Positions 34,531 through 44,596 are shown, counted from the first letter of the stretch. The stretch: 64,000 nucleotides of DNA from Planobispora longispora (GCF_016863135.1 NZ_BOOH01000036.1:123401-187400); one strand, 5' to 3'. Notes: generated by a model from the sequence alone, not told the origin. Numbers and translations are program-made.

Positions 34531-36147
34531 TCACGTGGCGGGCGCGCTCTCGCCCTCCCCCGCGGAGACCGGGACGGGCTCGCCGCCGGCCGGCGGCTCG
34601 TCCGCGGCGGGCAGGGCGACGACGAAGCGGGTACCGCCGGTGTGATCGGTGTCGAGCCAGATCCTGCCGTGGTGATATTCGACGATCTTCCGGCAGATCG
34701 CGAGGCCGATCCCCGTGCCCGGGTAGGCGTCCCTGGTGTGCAGCCGCTGGAAGATGATGAAGATCTTTTCGGCGAACCGGGCGTCGATGCCGATGCCGTT
34801 GTCGGCCACCGAGACGCACCACTCCGGCCCCTCGCGCCACGCCTCGATCCTGATCACCGGCGCGCGGTCGGGGTGGCGGAACTTCACGGCGTTGCCGATG
34901 AGGTTCTGCCAGAGCATCACGAACTGGGACCGGTCACCGCTGATCACCGGCAGGTCGCCGACCTCGACCTCGGCCCCGGCGTCCTCGATCGCGGCCGAGA
35001 GGTTCCGCAGGGCCGCCGCGACCACGTCGCCGAGGCCGAACGTCACGGGGTCTCTGGTGATCCGGCCCACCCGGGAGAAGGTGAGCAGCTCGTTGATGAG
35101 CTCCTGCATGCGCTTGGCGCCGTCCACCGCGAACGCGATGTACTGCCGGGCCCGGTCGTCGAGCTGGTCGGCGTAGCGCTGCTCCAGCATCTGGGTGAAG
35201 CTGGCGACCTTGCGCAGCGGCTCCTGCAGGTCGTGGCTGGCCACGTAGGCGAACTGCTCGAGCTCGGTGTTGGAGCGCTTCAGCTCCTCGGCCCGTTCGG
35301 CCAGCAGCCGCTGGGAGCGGCGGGTCTCCTCCAGCTCGGCGACGATCCTCCCGCGCATCGCCTCCATGTCGCGGGCCAGCTCGGCGAGGTCGGCCGGGCC
35401 TCCGGTGTCCACGTGGTGGGAGAAGTCCCCGCCGGTGACCCGGCGGGAGGCGGCGGACAGGCGGTCCAGCGGGCGGAACACCACCAGCCGGAGCAGCACC
35501 GCCATCGCGACGACGGCGAGCAGGAGGGCTCCGATGATGACGATGAAGACCGTGTCCCGCGTCACCCTGGCGGCGGTGAGGTCGGCGCGGGCCGCCTCCC
35601 GCTGCCGGCTCCAGGCGGCGTTGTAGGCGTCCAGCGCGCCGCGGACGGCGTCGAAGGACTCCTTGCTCTCCTCGGTCCGCGCCTGGGTGACCATGTCCGG
35701 CCCCTCGGTGCGGGTGAGCACGATCATCGGCTCCGCGTGCCGGCCCCGCCACTCCGCGGCGAGCCGCTCCAGCTCCTCCAGCTCACGCAGCCGCCGCCCC
35801 GGGTTGAGCTGCCGGATGCGGGCCGCCGCCTGCAGCTGGGCCACCTGGCCCTCGAGGTACGGCTCCAGGAACTCTTCCTTGCCGGTGAGGACGAACCCCC
35901 GGACGCCGCTCTCCTGGTCGAGCAGGGAGCTCTCCAGGCGCTCCCCCTCCACGCGGGCCGGGGAGATGCGGTCGACCAGGCGGTTGGAGACCTCGGCGGT
36001 GTGCTGCAACGCCACGGCCCCGGCCACGGCGGACAGGCACAGCAGGACGGCCATGGCCGCGAGCAGGAGGGCGAACCACGACTGGGCGCTCCAGCGGCCC
36101 GCGCGGGAACTCGCCGGAGGTCTGGCGAGCTTCTCGTCAGCGGGCAT
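34531..36147 (-). CDS. CHASE3-domain sensor histidine kinase
   Basis: 538-aa membrane histidine kinase. TM1 (about 22-47), extracellular CHASE3 domain (about 48-195, containing LDQESGVRGFVLTGKEEFLEPY), TM2 (about 200-222), HAMP (about 223-272) and a short coiled coil. HisKA with His305 (YVASHDLQEPLRKV) and HATPase with NLIGNAVKFRHPDR, VADNGIGID and GTGIGLAICRKIVEYHHGRIW complete it. The start at 36147 follows CGGAG. No response regulator is adjacent, so it may signal through a distant or SpoIIE-type partner. The C-terminal 20 residues are acidic and disordered. Confidence 0.93.
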   Translation of the reverse strand: MPADEKLARPPASSRAGRWSAQSWFALLLAAMAVLLCLSAVAGAVALQHTAEVSNRLVDRISPARVEGERLESSLLDQESGVRGFVLTGKEEFLEPYLEGQVAQLQAAARIRQLNPGRRLRELEELERLAAEWRGRHAEPMIVLTRTEGPDMVTQARTEESKESFDAVRGALDAYNAAWSRQREAARADLTAARVTRDTVFIVIIGALLLAVVAMAVLLRLVVFRPLDRLSAASRRVTGGDFSHHVDTGGPADLAELARDMEAMRGRIVAELEETRRSQRLLAERAEELKRSNTELEQFAYVASHDLQEPLRKVASFTQMLEQRYADQLDDRARQYIAFAVDGAKRMQELINELLTFSRVGRITRDPVTFGLGDVVAAALRNLSAAIEDAGAEVEVGDLPVISGDRSQFVMLWQNLIGNAVKFRHPDRAPVIRIEAWREGPEWCVSVADNGIGIDARFAEKIFIIFQRLHTRDAYPGTGIGLAICRKIVEYHHGRIWLDTDHTGGTRFVVALPAADEPPAGGEPVPVSAGEGESAPAT

Positions 36148-36443
36148 CGAACTCCGATCCGGCGGCGCGGTCCACAGGGCGTGGGTCCGGGCGGGAGGCC
36201 CGTCCGCGCCTGAGGAAAGATACCCGAAAGCACGTTCTGTGCGACATGGCCGGACCATCCGGACTATCCGGTCCGGTCGGCCCCGGGAGCCGGCGGCCCC
36301 GGGACCAGCTTCCCAGGCCCCGGCGGTTCCCGGGACCGTTTTCCCCGGATCGGACCTTCCACGACCGACAGTGGTTCTATAGCCGGTTAACCGGACACGC
36401 CCCTTTCAGTGAAAGACGGCCCTTCTGGTGGAACAGGCCGGAT
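36148..36443. other. Intergenic region with CCGGTTAACCGG palindrome
   Basis: The 296-bp gap between the kinase gene and the aldolase gene holds a perfect 12-bp palindrome (36383-36394) and a small hairpin CTTTCA-G-TGAAAG (36402-36414). The hairpin could be a terminator of the aldolase operon on the minus strand; the palindrome may be a regulator site for the kinase gene. Repeated CCGGAC-type blocks occur at 36250-36280. Confidence 0.5.
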
Positions 36444-37235
36444 CTAGTCGAACAGGTCCGGGTCGGAGGCGGCGATCTGGTCGTACAGGGGCTGGAAGTT
36501 GACCCAGCCGACGAAGTCGTTGCCGATCTGCCCGTGGGTGAGCTTGGCGTTCTCGTGCTCGATCGGGACGGTGGGGCCGGCGGCCTTGGCCAGCAGCTGG
36601 GCCTGGCAGCTGCGCTCCATGGTGATGAACCACCAGGCGGCGGCGTCGACGCTGTCGCCCACGGTGAGCAGGCCGTGGTTGCGCAGGATGACGGCCTTGT
36701 GCGAGCCGAGCGCCTGGGCGATGCGCCGGCCCTCCTCGGTCTCCAGGACGACGCCGGTGTAGTCGTCGAACAGGCCGTGGTCCTCGTAGAACGCGCAGGC
36801 GTCCTGGGTCAGCGGCTCCAGCGTCGTGCCCAGGGACGACAGCGCCTTGCCGTACACCGAGTGCGAGTGGGCGGCGGCGACCGCGTCGGGGCGGGCCTGG
36901 TGGACCATCGCGTGGATGGCGAAGGCGGCCTGGTTGACGTGGTAGCGGCCCTCGACGACCTGGCCCTCGTGGTTGACCAGGATCAGGTCGCTGACCTTGA
37001 TCTGCTTGAAGGACATCCCGAACGGGTTCACCCAGAAGTGGTCGGTGTGCTCGGGGTCGCGGGCGGTGATGTGACCGGCCACGCCCTCCTCGAAGCCGAA
37101 CCGGCCGAACAGCCGCAGGGCGGCGGTCAGGCGCTCCTTGCGGTGCCGCCGCTCCTCCTCCACGGTCGCGAACGTCGGCGGCATCCGGAAGGTGAGCTGG
37201 TCGGCGGGGACGGGCTGCAGATCGGACAGGCTCAT
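36444..37235 (-). CDS. Class II aldolase/adducin-family protein
   Basis: 263-aa zinc-dependent aldolase-like protein. The metal ligands are His123, His125 (AAAHSHSVYGKALS) and His187 (LRNHGLLTVG), and the substrate-binding block DHFWVNPFG is present. The family includes fuculose/rhamnulose-phosphate aldolases and 4-hydroxy-acid type decarboxylases. ATG 37235 overlaps the stop of the oxidase gene by 4 bp, so the pair is coupled. Together they may oxidise a 2-hydroxy acid and then cleave or decarboxylate a keto product; the substrate is unknown. Confidence 0.9.
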   Translation of the reverse strand: MSLSDLQPVPADQLTFRMPPTFATVEEERRHRKERLTAALRLFGRFGFEEGVAGHITARDPEHTDHFWVNPFGMSFKQIKVSDLILVNHEGQVVEGRYHVNQAAFAIHAMVHQARPDAVAAAHSHSVYGKALSSLGTTLEPLTQDACAFYEDHGLFDDYTGVVLETEEGRRIAQALGSHKAVILRNHGLLTVGDSVDAAAWWFITMERSCQAQLLAKAAGPTVPIEHENAKLTHGQIGNDFVGWVNFQPLYDQIAASDPDLFD

Positions 37236-38383
37236 GCGCGCTCCAGTACGGAAGGGTCGAGGTCGGCGGGCGTGCGGAAGCCCGCAAGCCCGAGGGTCAG
37301 GTCGAGGTCGGCCAGGATGCTCCGGAGCACGTGGCGCACGCCGTCCTCGCCGCCGTTCGCCAGGCCCCACATGTACGGCCTGCCGAGGAGCACGGCCCGC
37401 GCGCCCAGGGCGAGGGCCTTGACGACGTCGGACCCGGTGCGCACGCCGGAGTCGAACAGCACGGTCAGCCGGTCGCCGACGGCCTCCGCGATCGGCGCGA
37501 GCGCGTCGAGGGAGGCGAGCGCGCCGTCCACCTGGCGGCCGCCGTGATTGGAGACGACGACGCCGTCCATGCCCGCGTCGGCGGCGCGGCGGGCGTCGTC
37601 CACGTGCTGGACGCCCTTCAAGACGATCGGCCCGTCCCAGTTGTCGCGCAGCAGCGGCAGCTGGTCCCAGGTGTGCGCGCGGCCGTTGAACATCGGCACC
37701 CACTGCATGATCGCCGCGTCCGGGTCCTCCTCCACCGGCCGGGCCAGCCGCGAGCGGAACACCGGGTCGGACAGCGGGATCGCCAGCCCCGTCCCGCGCA
37801 GGAACGGCAGGTAGGCGCGGTCGAGGTCGTTGGGACGCCAGGCCAGGGTCCAGGTGTCGAGCGTGACCACCAGGGTGTCGTAGCCGTTCTTGCGGGCGCG
37901 CTCCAGCAGGCTGAGGGTGACCTCGTCGTCGTGCGGCCAGTACAGCTGGTACCACCGGGGGCCGTCCGCCTCGGCGACCTCCTCCAGCGTGTGGGAGGAG
38001 GCGGTGCTGAGCACCATGGGGACGCCGAGGGAGGCGGCGGCGCGGGCGGTGGCCAGCTCACCGTGCGGGTGCACAATCGACTGCACGCCGACCGGGGCGA
38101 GGGCGACCGGAGCCGGATACGTCCTGCCGAACAGCTCGGTGCTCAGGTCGCGGACCGAGACCTCGCGCAGCATCCGCGGCACGATCCGCCACCGGTCGAA
38201 CGCCTCGCGGTTGGCCCGGTCGGTCGCGCCGGTCCCGGCCGAGCCGGCGACGTACCAGTAGGCCCCGGGATCGAGCCGCTCCCGGGCGGCCCGTTCGAGA
38301 TCGTCCACGCCGGCGGGGTACGGCGGACGCTGGCCGGCCAGGCCGTTGAGGTAGATCTCGTACTGGTAATCGGAGAAGGCCAC
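37232..38383 (-). CDS. FMN-dependent alpha-hydroxy-acid oxidase (lactate 2-monooxygenase/oxidase-like)
   Basis: 383-aa TIM-barrel FMN enzyme that oxidises 2-hydroxy acids. The active-site motif SNHGGRQ is at 278-284 with His280 as base. The N-terminal YxLNGLAGQ block and [15 protein letters not shown] and [14 protein letters not shown] segments fit lactate 2-monooxygenase or related oxidases. GTG 38383 is chosen because the protein then aligns from residue 1 with the family; the upstream open frame is non-native. Divergent from the PucR-type regulator across 210 bp with tandem repeats. Confidence 0.92.
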   Translation of the reverse strand: MAFSDYQYEIYLNGLAGQRPPYPAGVDDLERAARERLDPGAYWYVAGSAGTGATDRANREAFDRWRIVPRMLREVSVRDLSTELFGRTYPAPVALAPVGVQSIVHPHGELATARAAASLGVPMVLSTASSHTLEEVAEADGPRWYQLYWPHDDEVTLSLLERARKNGYDTLVVTLDTWTLAWRPNDLDRAYLPFLRGTGLAIPLSDPVFRSRLARPVEEDPDAAIMQWVPMFNGRAHTWDQLPLLRDNWDGPIVLKGVQHVDDARRAADAGMDGVVVSNHGGRQVDGALASLDALAPIAEAVGDRLTVLFDSGVRTGSDVVKALALGARAVLLGRPYMWGLANGGEDGVRHVLRSILADLDLTLGLAGFRTPADLDPSVLERA

Positions 38384-38450
38384 GGGTCCAGAGTGGCCCT
38401 CGCGACCTGGCCTGTCCACGGCCCGCCGACGCGAATCACATTCGGTTCCG

Positions 38451-38563
38451 TTGTGCGACGGCACAAACGGCACGGTGACGCCCCCGGTCCTGTGCCACAC
38501 CCGGAACGGTGACGCGACCGGCCCGGTGTCACACCCGGAACGGTGGCGTACTCGGCGCGGTCA
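38451..38563. promoter_or_regulatory. Divergent promoter region with 34-bp tandem units and a palindrome
   Basis: Three units begin at 38462, 38496 and 38530 (exact 34-bp period). Units 2 and 3 share CACACCCGGAACGGTG and unit 1 is a diverged version. A 6-4-6 palindrome TTGTGC-GACG-GCACAA (38451-38466) overlaps the first unit. The 34-bp period is about three helical turns, so the units could be phased sites for the PucR-type regulator encoded at 38594. Confidence 0.75.
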
Positions 38564-38593
38564 TGCCCTCGGCCCGATGACACAATCGGCTCC

Positions 38594-39871
38594 GTGGCAC
38601 ACCCCGACTTCGCGGCGCTCAGCCGCCGCCTGCTCGGCCGGGTGGACGAGCTGGCCGGGGAGCTGGCCCGGCGGATCCGCGCGGCCGAGGCGGACCTGGC
38701 CGTCGTCCCGCCGGAGGACCTGACCGCCGTGTGCGTCCGGCACCTGCGCGGGATCTACGCCTACCTGGCCGGCGAGAGCCCGATGGAGCTGGAGACGGTC
38801 CGGGACAACGCCCGCCGCCGCGCGCTGCAGGGCGTGCCGCTGGCCGCGCTGCTGCACAGCTACCGGGTCGGCACCCTGTTCATCTGGGAGACCTTCGTCA
38901 CGGCGGCCGACGAGCGGGTGCAGGCGGTGCTGCTGGAGAGCGTCAGCGAGCTCTGGCTCGGGCTGGAGGACTACTCCGAGGCGGTGCGCAGCACCTACCA
39001 CGAGGTCGAGGCCGAGCGCGAGCTGCGCGTCCGCCGCGACCGCGACCTGCTCTTCGACGCGCTCCTGGGCGCCGACCACGCCCGCATCCTGGAGAGCGCG
39101 GACGCCCTGGGCCTGCCCCAGCAGGGCCGCTTCCACGTCCTGGCGGCCGAGACGGCGGCGGAACCGCGGCTGCCCGGCCACGCCGTCTGGCGTGAACTGC
39201 CCGGCGAGCGCCTCGCCGTCGTCTCCGTGCCCGTCCCGCGAACCATCGCACCCGCCGCACGCCCAGCCTCCACCGCACCCGCCGCACGCCCGGCCTCCAC
39301 CGCACCCGCCGTGCGCCCGGCCTCCACCGCACCCGCCGTGCGCCCGGCCTCCACCGCACCCGCCGCGGCACGCCCCGCCGTACCTCCACCGGGTGGCCCG
39401 TCCCCCGCCGCTCCCCCGCCGGACGCGCTCCTGGCCGACCCGCCGCCCGGCCGGTTCGGGATCAGCCCGCCGTACACGCAGATCTCGCAGACCGCCTCCG
39501 CGCTGCGCCTGGCCCGGCTCGCGCTGGCCGCCGTCCCGCCCGGCGAGGACGGGGTCTGCCGGTACGGCGACCGCCCGGTCGCCACCCTGGTCGCCAGCAG
39601 CCCGGAGACGGCCGGCGACCTGGCCCGGCGGCTCCTCGCCCGGGTTCTGGAGCTGCCCGGCGAGGATCGGGCCACGCTGCTCGGCACCGCGCGGGCGTGG
39701 TTCGCGGCGGGCGGTTCGACGGCGCGCACGGCCGAGGCGCTGTTCTGCCACCGCAACACCGTGCGCTACCGGCTGACCCGCCTGGAGTCGCTGACCGGCC
39801 GCCGCTTCGAGGACCCCCGCGAGGCCGCCGAGCTGTTCGTCGCCCTGGAGACCCTGCGCGTCCTGCCCTGA
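38594..39871 (+). CDS. PucR/CdaR-type transcriptional regulator
   Basis: 425-aa regulator from GTG 38594. The N-terminal sensory region (about 1-200) is followed by a low-complexity linker of four [13 protein letters not shown] 9-residue repeats and Pro-rich sequence (about 218-285). A GGDEF-like/PucR middle and a C-terminal HTH complete it: [31 protein letters not shown] (about 375-405) is the PucR_2 HTH signature. GACACAAT lies 12 bp before the GTG. It is divergent from the alpha-hydroxy-acid oxidase operon and is its likely activator. The repeat linker probably varies in length between strains. Confidence 0.9.
   Translation: MAHPDFAALSRRLLGRVDELAGELARRIRAAEADLAVVPPEDLTAVCVRHLRGIYAYLAGESPMELETVRDNARRRALQGVPLAALLHSYRVGTLFIWETFVTAADERVQAVLLESVSELWLGLEDYSEAVRSTYHEVEAERELRVRRDRDLLFDALLGADHARILESADALGLPQQGRFHVLAAETAAEPRLPGHAVWRELPGERLAVVSVPVPRTIAPAARPASTAPAARPASTAPAVRPASTAPAVRPASTAPAAARPAVPPPGGPSPAAPPPDALLADPPPGRFGISPPYTQISQTASALRLARLALAAVPPGEDGVCRYGDRPVATLVASSPETAGDLARRLLARVLELPGEDRATLLGTARAWFAAGGSTARTAEALFCHRNTVRYRLTRLESLTGRRFEDPREAAELFVALETLRVLP
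39248..39355 (+). repeat. In-frame tandem repeat, 27 bp x 4 plus partial
   Basis: Units of exactly 27 bp begin at 39248, 39275, 39302 and 39329, with a partial fifth at 39356. Each encodes nine residues (APAARPAST or APAVRPAST) in the linker of the PucR-type regulator. Copies differ at only a few bases. The length is divisible by three, so copy-number change would keep the frame. Confidence 0.95.
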
Positions 39872-39986
39872 CCGGCGGCACTCCGCTGCGAGCGTGATCC
39901 ATTTCGGCCGGTACGGTGAACAGACGGCGGGAACACCGCGGGAACACCGTGGGAACGCAGTCCCGCGAACGGGCGTTGGAGGGAAC

Positions 39987-42197
39987 GTGGCCTCGATAAA
40001 GCAGCTCTTCAGGCGGTTCCTGGAACGTCCCGGCTCCATCGACCTCGCTCCCCACGAGCGGGTCGTGGCGGCGTCCCGGGCCCACGAGGAGCGCCTGAAG
40101 GACCTCGCGGAGCTGCCCGCCCCCTCGATGGACGACCTGGCGGAGTTCTGCGCGATCGCGCGCGAGGCCGCCGACCGCGCCCTCGGGCTGCGCCCGTACG
40201 ACGTGCAGCTGGTCGGCACGCTCGCCATGCTGTCCGGCAACGTCGCCGAGATGGCCACCGGCGAGGGCAAGACCCTGTCCGGGGCCATCGCCGCCGCCGG
40301 ATACGCCCTGCGGGGCCGGCGGGTCCACGTGATCTCCGTCAACGACTACCTCGCCCGCCGCGACGCCGAGTGGATGGAGCCGCTCTACACCGCGCTGGGC
40401 GTCTCGGTCGGCTGGATCGGCCAGACCTCCACCCCGGAGGAGCGCCGCGCGGCCTACGAGCGGGACGTGACCTACGGCTCGGTCAGCGAGATCGGCTTCG
40501 ACGTGCTGCGCGACCGGCTCCGCACCGACGTCGCCGACATCGTCGTGCCCGAGCCGGAGGTCGCGCTGGTGGACGAGGCCGACTCGGTGCTGGTGGACGA
40601 GGCCCGGGTGCCGCTGGTGCTGGCCGGGGCGACCGACCCGGGCGACGCGGTGCCCGAGATGGCGGCGCTGGTCCGGCAGCTGGTCCAGGGGTACCACTAC
40701 GAGACCGACGACCAGCGGCGCAACGTCCATCTCACCTCCAAGGGCATCGACACCGTCGAGCGGGCGCTGGACGTCGAGCTCTACGACGAGCCGGCGACCC
40801 TGGCCGAGGTGAGCCTGGCCCTGCACGCCCACGCCCTGCTCACCAAGGACGTCGACTACATCGTCCGGGACGGCAAGGTGCACCTGATCAACCCGTCCCG
40901 GGGCCGGGTGGCGCTGCTGCAGCGCTGGCCGGACGGCCTGCAGGCGGCGGTCGAGGCCAAGGAGGCGCTGCCCGCCTCGGAGACCGGCGAGATCCTCGAC
41001 TCGATCACGGTCCAGGGGCTGATCACCCGCTATCCCGAGCGGTGCGGCATGACCGGCACGGCCGTGGCCGTCGGCGACGAGCTCCGCGAGTTCTACGACC
41101 TGCAGGTGGCGGCCGTCCCGCCGAACCGGCCGATCGTCCGCCAGGACGCGCCGGACCGGCTGTTCGAGTTCGCCATGGACCGGGACCTGGCCCTGGTCGA
41201 GGAGATCGTCGAGGCGCACTCCACCGGCCGGCCGATCCTGGTCGGCACCCTCGACGTGGCCGAGTCCGAGCGGCTCGCCATGAACCTGTCCGGCCGGGGC
41301 CTGGAGTGCGTCGTGCTCAACGCCAAGAACGACGCAGAGGAGGCGTCGATCATCGCCGCGGCCGGGGAGCGCGGGGCGATCACCGTCTCCACCCAGATGG
41401 CCGGGCGCGGCACCGACATCCGGCTCGGCGACGGGGTGGACGACCTCGGCGGGCTGTACGTCATCGGCTCCGGCCGGCACACCAGCAGCCGCCTGGACGA
41501 CCAGCTCCGCGGGCGCGCCGGACGGCAGGGCGACCCCGGCGGCTCGGTCTTCTTCGTCAGCGGCGAGGACGATCTGATCACCCACTACGTCTCCGACGAG
41601 TACACCTCGGGGGTCCCCTCCCAGCGGCTCGTCGGGCACGCCCAGCGCGTCGCCGAGGGCGTCAACACCCAGATCCACCGCAACACCTGGCGCTACACCC
41701 GTCTGCTGGAGCGCCAGCGGGACCAGGTCCTCGAGCGCCGCGGCCGGGTGCTGCGCGGGCGGACCGCCGGGGACGCCATGGCGGAGGCGCTCCCCGAGCG
41801 GTGGGCCGAGGTGGTCGAGGCGGCGGGCGAGGACGCCGCGCACGCCTCCGCCCGGCAGGTCGTGCTCTTCCACCTCGACCGCTGCTGGTCGGAGCACCTG
41901 GCCCACCTGGCCGAGGTGCGCGAGGGCATCCACCTGCGCGTGCTGGGCCGCGCCAGCCCGATCGACGAGTTCCACAAGGAGGCCGTCACGGCCTACCAGC
42001 GCCTGCTCGCCGAGATCGAGTCCCGCTCGCTCGCCACCTTCGAGACCGCCCCGGTCACCGCCGACGGCCTCGACCTGGAGGAGGAGGGGCTCAAGCGCCC
42101 CACCGCCACCTGGACCTACCTCGTCCAGGACAACCCCTTCGGCAGCGAGTGGGAGCGCATCGCCGGCCGCCTCGCCTCCAAGATCCGCCGCCGCTGA
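39987..42197 (+). CDS. secA2: Accessory Sec translocase ATPase SecA2
   Basis: 736-aa SecA-type ATPase that powers export of a subset of proteins through SecYEG. Walker A ATGEGKT at 90-96, DEAD at 196-199, preprotein cross-linking domain following, QMAGRGTDI and RGRAGRQGD in NBD2, and helical scaffold/wing domains at the C-terminus. It is shorter than SecA1 (about 900 aa) and ends at SKIRRR without the zinc-binding Cys-rich tail, as in actinobacterial SecA2. TTGGAGGG stands before GTG 39987. No secreted or accessory secY2 gene adjoins it. Confidence 0.95.
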   Translation: MASIKQLFRRFLERPGSIDLAPHERVVAASRAHEERLKDLAELPAPSMDDLAEFCAIAREAADRALGLRPYDVQLVGTLAMLSGNVAEMATGEGKTLSGAIAAAGYALRGRRVHVISVNDYLARRDAEWMEPLYTALGVSVGWIGQTSTPEERRAAYERDVTYGSVSEIGFDVLRDRLRTDVADIVVPEPEVALVDEADSVLVDEARVPLVLAGATDPGDAVPEMAALVRQLVQGYHYETDDQRRNVHLTSKGIDTVERALDVELYDEPATLAEVSLALHAHALLTKDVDYIVRDGKVHLINPSRGRVALLQRWPDGLQAAVEAKEALPASETGEILDSITVQGLITRYPERCGMTGTAVAVGDELREFYDLQVAAVPPNRPIVRQDAPDRLFEFAMDRDLALVEEIVEAHSTGRPILVGTLDVAESERLAMNLSGRGLECVVLNAKNDAEEASIIAAAGERGAITVSTQMAGRGTDIRLGDGVDDLGGLYVIGSGRHTSSRLDDQLRGRAGRQGDPGGSVFFVSGEDDLITHYVSDEYTSGVPSQRLVGHAQRVAEGVNTQIHRNTWRYTRLLERQRDQVLERRGRVLRGRTAGDAMAEALPERWAEVVEAAGEDAAHASARQVVLFHLDRCWSEHLAHLAEVREGIHLRVLGRASPIDEFHKEAVTAYQRLLAEIESRSLATFETAPVTADGLDLEEEGLKRPTATWTYLVQDNPFGSEWERIAGRLASKIRRR

Positions 42198-42286
42198 CCG
42201 CGCGGGCCCGGTGGGACGGGGCTCGTCTGAGGGCCCCGGCGGATAATCGTTCGCCGTCGTCCCAGGTGAGCGGGGAGACTTGCGGG

Positions 42287-43585
42287 GTGGATCGGGTACG
42301 GGGCCGTACGGCCGGCGCGGTGGTGACCGCGGGAGACGAATGCCTGGGGACCTTCGGCCCCTTCGCGCTGGACATCCCCTGGTGGGCGGAGGTCGAGTCG
42401 GTCGTGGCGCACCTGACGGCGGCCCTCGGCGTGCCGGTCATGGTGCTGCGCCTGATCGGCGTCGAGGGCGGCGAGGGCGGCCGGGACGGGCACGCGACCT
42501 ACCACGTCGAGGCGTTCGAGCGGCCGCGCGGCGGGCTTCTCGGCCCGCCCCCGGCCGACGCCGGGGAGTTGTTCCGTCCCGCTCCGCGGCGGTCCGGCTG
42601 GGCGACGGCCGCCGGGCTGCGGGAGGCGCTGGAGTGGGCGCGGGCGGCGCTCGGCGCGGCGGGCCGGCCGGTGACCGGGACCGTACGGCAGCTCAAGACC
42701 TGGAACCTGGCGGGGCTGTTCCGCATTCCCGCCTCCGGCGGGCCGGTGTGGCTGAAGACGACCCCGGAGTTCGCCACGCCGGAGGCGAGCGCGATCGGCC
42801 TGGTCGCGAGCGTGGACCCGGGGATCGTGCCCGGCGTCGTGGCGGCGGAGCCGGGACGGGGCTGGACGCTTCTGGAGCACGTGCCGGGAGAGGACTGCTG
42901 GGACGCCTCCCCGGAGGTGATCCGGGCGGTGATCGGCCGCTGGGTCGCGGCGCAGGCGGCACTCGCCGGACGTCTCGACACGGCACGGGCGGCATCGGCC
43001 GGACCGGCGGACGGGGCGCGGACGGCATCGGCCGGTCACCCGGGCGGAGTCCCGGACGGGCTGCTCGACCGGCGGCTCCCGGTCCTGGCCGGGCGGGTGC
43101 GCGAGCTGCTGGACGGCGAGGCGGCGGCCGAGCTGACCGGGGACGAGCTCTCGGCGGCGTGGCGGCTGGCCGGCTCCCTGCCCGCGCTGATCTCCGCGAT
43201 CGAGGAGTGCGGCCTGCCGGACACGGTCGTGCACGCCGACTTCCACTCCGGCAACTGGCGCTCCGACGGGCTCCGCTCGGCCGTCGTCGACTTCGCCGAC
43301 AGCCACATCGGGCACCCCGTGCTGGACGGCCTGCGCGTGCGGGACTTCCGGCCGGGACCCCACCGGGCGGAGAGGGAGCGCGCGTGGGTCTCGGCCTGGT
43401 CGGCGCGCGTGCCGGGCTCCGATCCGGCCAGGGCGCTGGCGCTGGCCGAGCCGCTGGCCCATCTGATGTACGCCGTGCGCTACCAGGAGTTCCTCGACGG
43501 CATCGAGACCAGTGAGCGGATCTACCACGAGGGCGACCCGGCAGCCGAGATCCGCGCGGCACTGGAGTCCGCTCACCTCTCCTGA
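42287..43585 (+). CDS. Aminoglycoside phosphotransferase-like kinase with extra N-terminal domain
   Basis: 432-aa protein. The C-terminal part (about 155-420) is an APH/choline kinase-type domain: catalytic loop VVHADFHSGNWR (HxD...N) and metal-binding DFADSHIGHP. The N-terminal 100 residues (GTFGPFALDIPWWAEVESVVAHL) form a separate small domain that I do not recognise. An Ala/Gly/Thr-rich stretch (about 233-258) interrupts the kinase lobe. GGGGAG stands 9 bp before GTG 42287. Resistance is only one possibility; many such proteins phosphorylate metabolites. Confidence 0.82.
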   Translation: MDRVRGRTAGAVVTAGDECLGTFGPFALDIPWWAEVESVVAHLTAALGVPVMVLRLIGVEGGEGGRDGHATYHVEAFERPRGGLLGPPPADAGELFRPAPRRSGWATAAGLREALEWARAALGAAGRPVTGTVRQLKTWNLAGLFRIPASGGPVWLKTTPEFATPEASAIGLVASVDPGIVPGVVAAEPGRGWTLLEHVPGEDCWDASPEVIRAVIGRWVAAQAALAGRLDTARAASAGPADGARTASAGHPGGVPDGLLDRRLPVLAGRVRELLDGEAAAELTGDELSAAWRLAGSLPALISAIEECGLPDTVVHADFHSGNWRSDGLRSAVVDFADSHIGHPVLDGLRVRDFRPGPHRAERERAWVSAWSARVPGSDPARALALAEPLAHLMYAVRYQEFLDGIETSERIYHEGDPAAEIRAALESAHLS

Positions 43586-43648
43586 CGGGATCACACATCA
43601 TCATCTTCGTTACATAAGCGGTAATGGTTGCGTCGATCACCGTTGGTT

Positions 43649-44461
43649 ATGGTGGGTTTTGTGACCACCACGAGCGCGAACCGGCCGGTCGGCGAACTGC
43701 TGCGCCAGTGGCGGGAACGGCGCCGGATGAGCCAGCTGGACCTCTCCATCCAGGCCAACATCTCCACCCGTCACCTGAGCTTCGTGGAGACGGGCCGGTC
43801 CAAACCGAGCCGGAGCATGATCCTCCATCTCGCCGAGGAGCTCGACCTGCCCCTGCGCGAGCGCAACCGCCTCCTGCTCGCCGGCGGGTTCGCACCGGTC
43901 TACGCCGAGACCCCGCTGAACTCCCCGGAGATGATCTCGGTCCGGGAGGCGCTGGGCCAGGTGCTGAGCGGGCACCAGCCGTACCCCGCCGTGGTCGTCG
44001 ACCAGCGCTGGAACCTCGTGGACCGCAACTCCGCCACCGGGCTGCTGCTCCGCGGCGTCGCGCCCGAGCTGCTCGAGCCCCCGGTCAACGTGCTCCGGCT
44101 GAGCCTGCACCCGCGGGGCATGGCCCACCGCATCCTCAATCTGGGCGAGTGGCGGGCGCACCTGCTCCACCGGCTCCGCCGCCAGATCAGCCTGACCGCC
44201 GATCCCGACCTGACCGAGCTCTGGCGGGAGCTCGACGACTACCCCTGCGACCAGCCGGAGCCCGAGATCAGCCCGGGACCGGGGCAGATCGTGATCCCGC
44301 TCCGGCTCCGCCGCGGCTACCGCGAGCTGGTCTTCTTCAGCACGATGACCACCTTCGGCCATCCCATGGACATCACCGTGGCCGAACTCGCCATCGAGGC
44401 GTACTTCCCCGCCAACCCCGAGACGGCCGCCTACCTGCAGCACCAGCACCACCCCGACTGA
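43649..44461 (+). CDS. XRE-family regulator with MmyB-like ligand-binding domain
   Basis: 270-aa regulator. N-terminal Cro/CI-type HTH (about 10-70, MSQLDLSIQANISTRHLSFVETGRSKPSRSM) and a C-terminal PAS-like MmyB domain that in known members binds fatty acids or similar ligands (PYPAVVVDQRWNLVDRN, then LLHRLRRQISLTADPDL). Start at ATG 43649 or GTG 43661. The gene often sits beside dehydrogenases it controls; here the neighbours are the kinase-like gene upstream and a convergent regulator downstream. Confidence 0.9.
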   Translation: MVGFVTTTSANRPVGELLRQWRERRRMSQLDLSIQANISTRHLSFVETGRSKPSRSMILHLAEELDLPLRERNRLLLAGGFAPVYAETPLNSPEMISVREALGQVLSGHQPYPAVVVDQRWNLVDRNSATGLLLRGVAPELLEPPVNVLRLSLHPRGMAHRILNLGEWRAHLLHRLRRQISLTADPDLTELWRELDDYPCDQPEPEISPGPGQIVIPLRLRRGYRELVFFSTMTTFGHPMDITVAELAIEAYFPANPETAAYLQHQHHPD

Positions 44462-44495
44462 GAGCCCGCCGGACCTCCGCCGCTCCCGCCGCGCC

Positions 44496-44580
44496 GGGCC
44501 CTCCTCCCCGCCGCCCCTGCTCCCTTCCGGGCCCTCCTCCCCGCCGCCCCTGCTCCCTTCCGGGCCCTCCTCCCCGCCGG
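44496..44580. repeat. Tandem repeat, 33 bp x 2 plus 19 bp
   Basis: Identical 33-bp units at 44496-44528 and 44529-44561 begin GGGCCCTCCTCCCCGCCG and are followed by the first 18 bases of a third. They lie in the gap between convergent regulators, 17 bp from the end of the winged-helix gene. Confidence 0.95.
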
Positions 44581-44596
44581 AGTCCGGTCCCGGCCG

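Noticed and set aside
38462..39355. CRISPR-like arrays
   Set aside because: Units are directly abutting with no unique spacers and differ in length between loci. They are simple tandem repeats, one of them coding.
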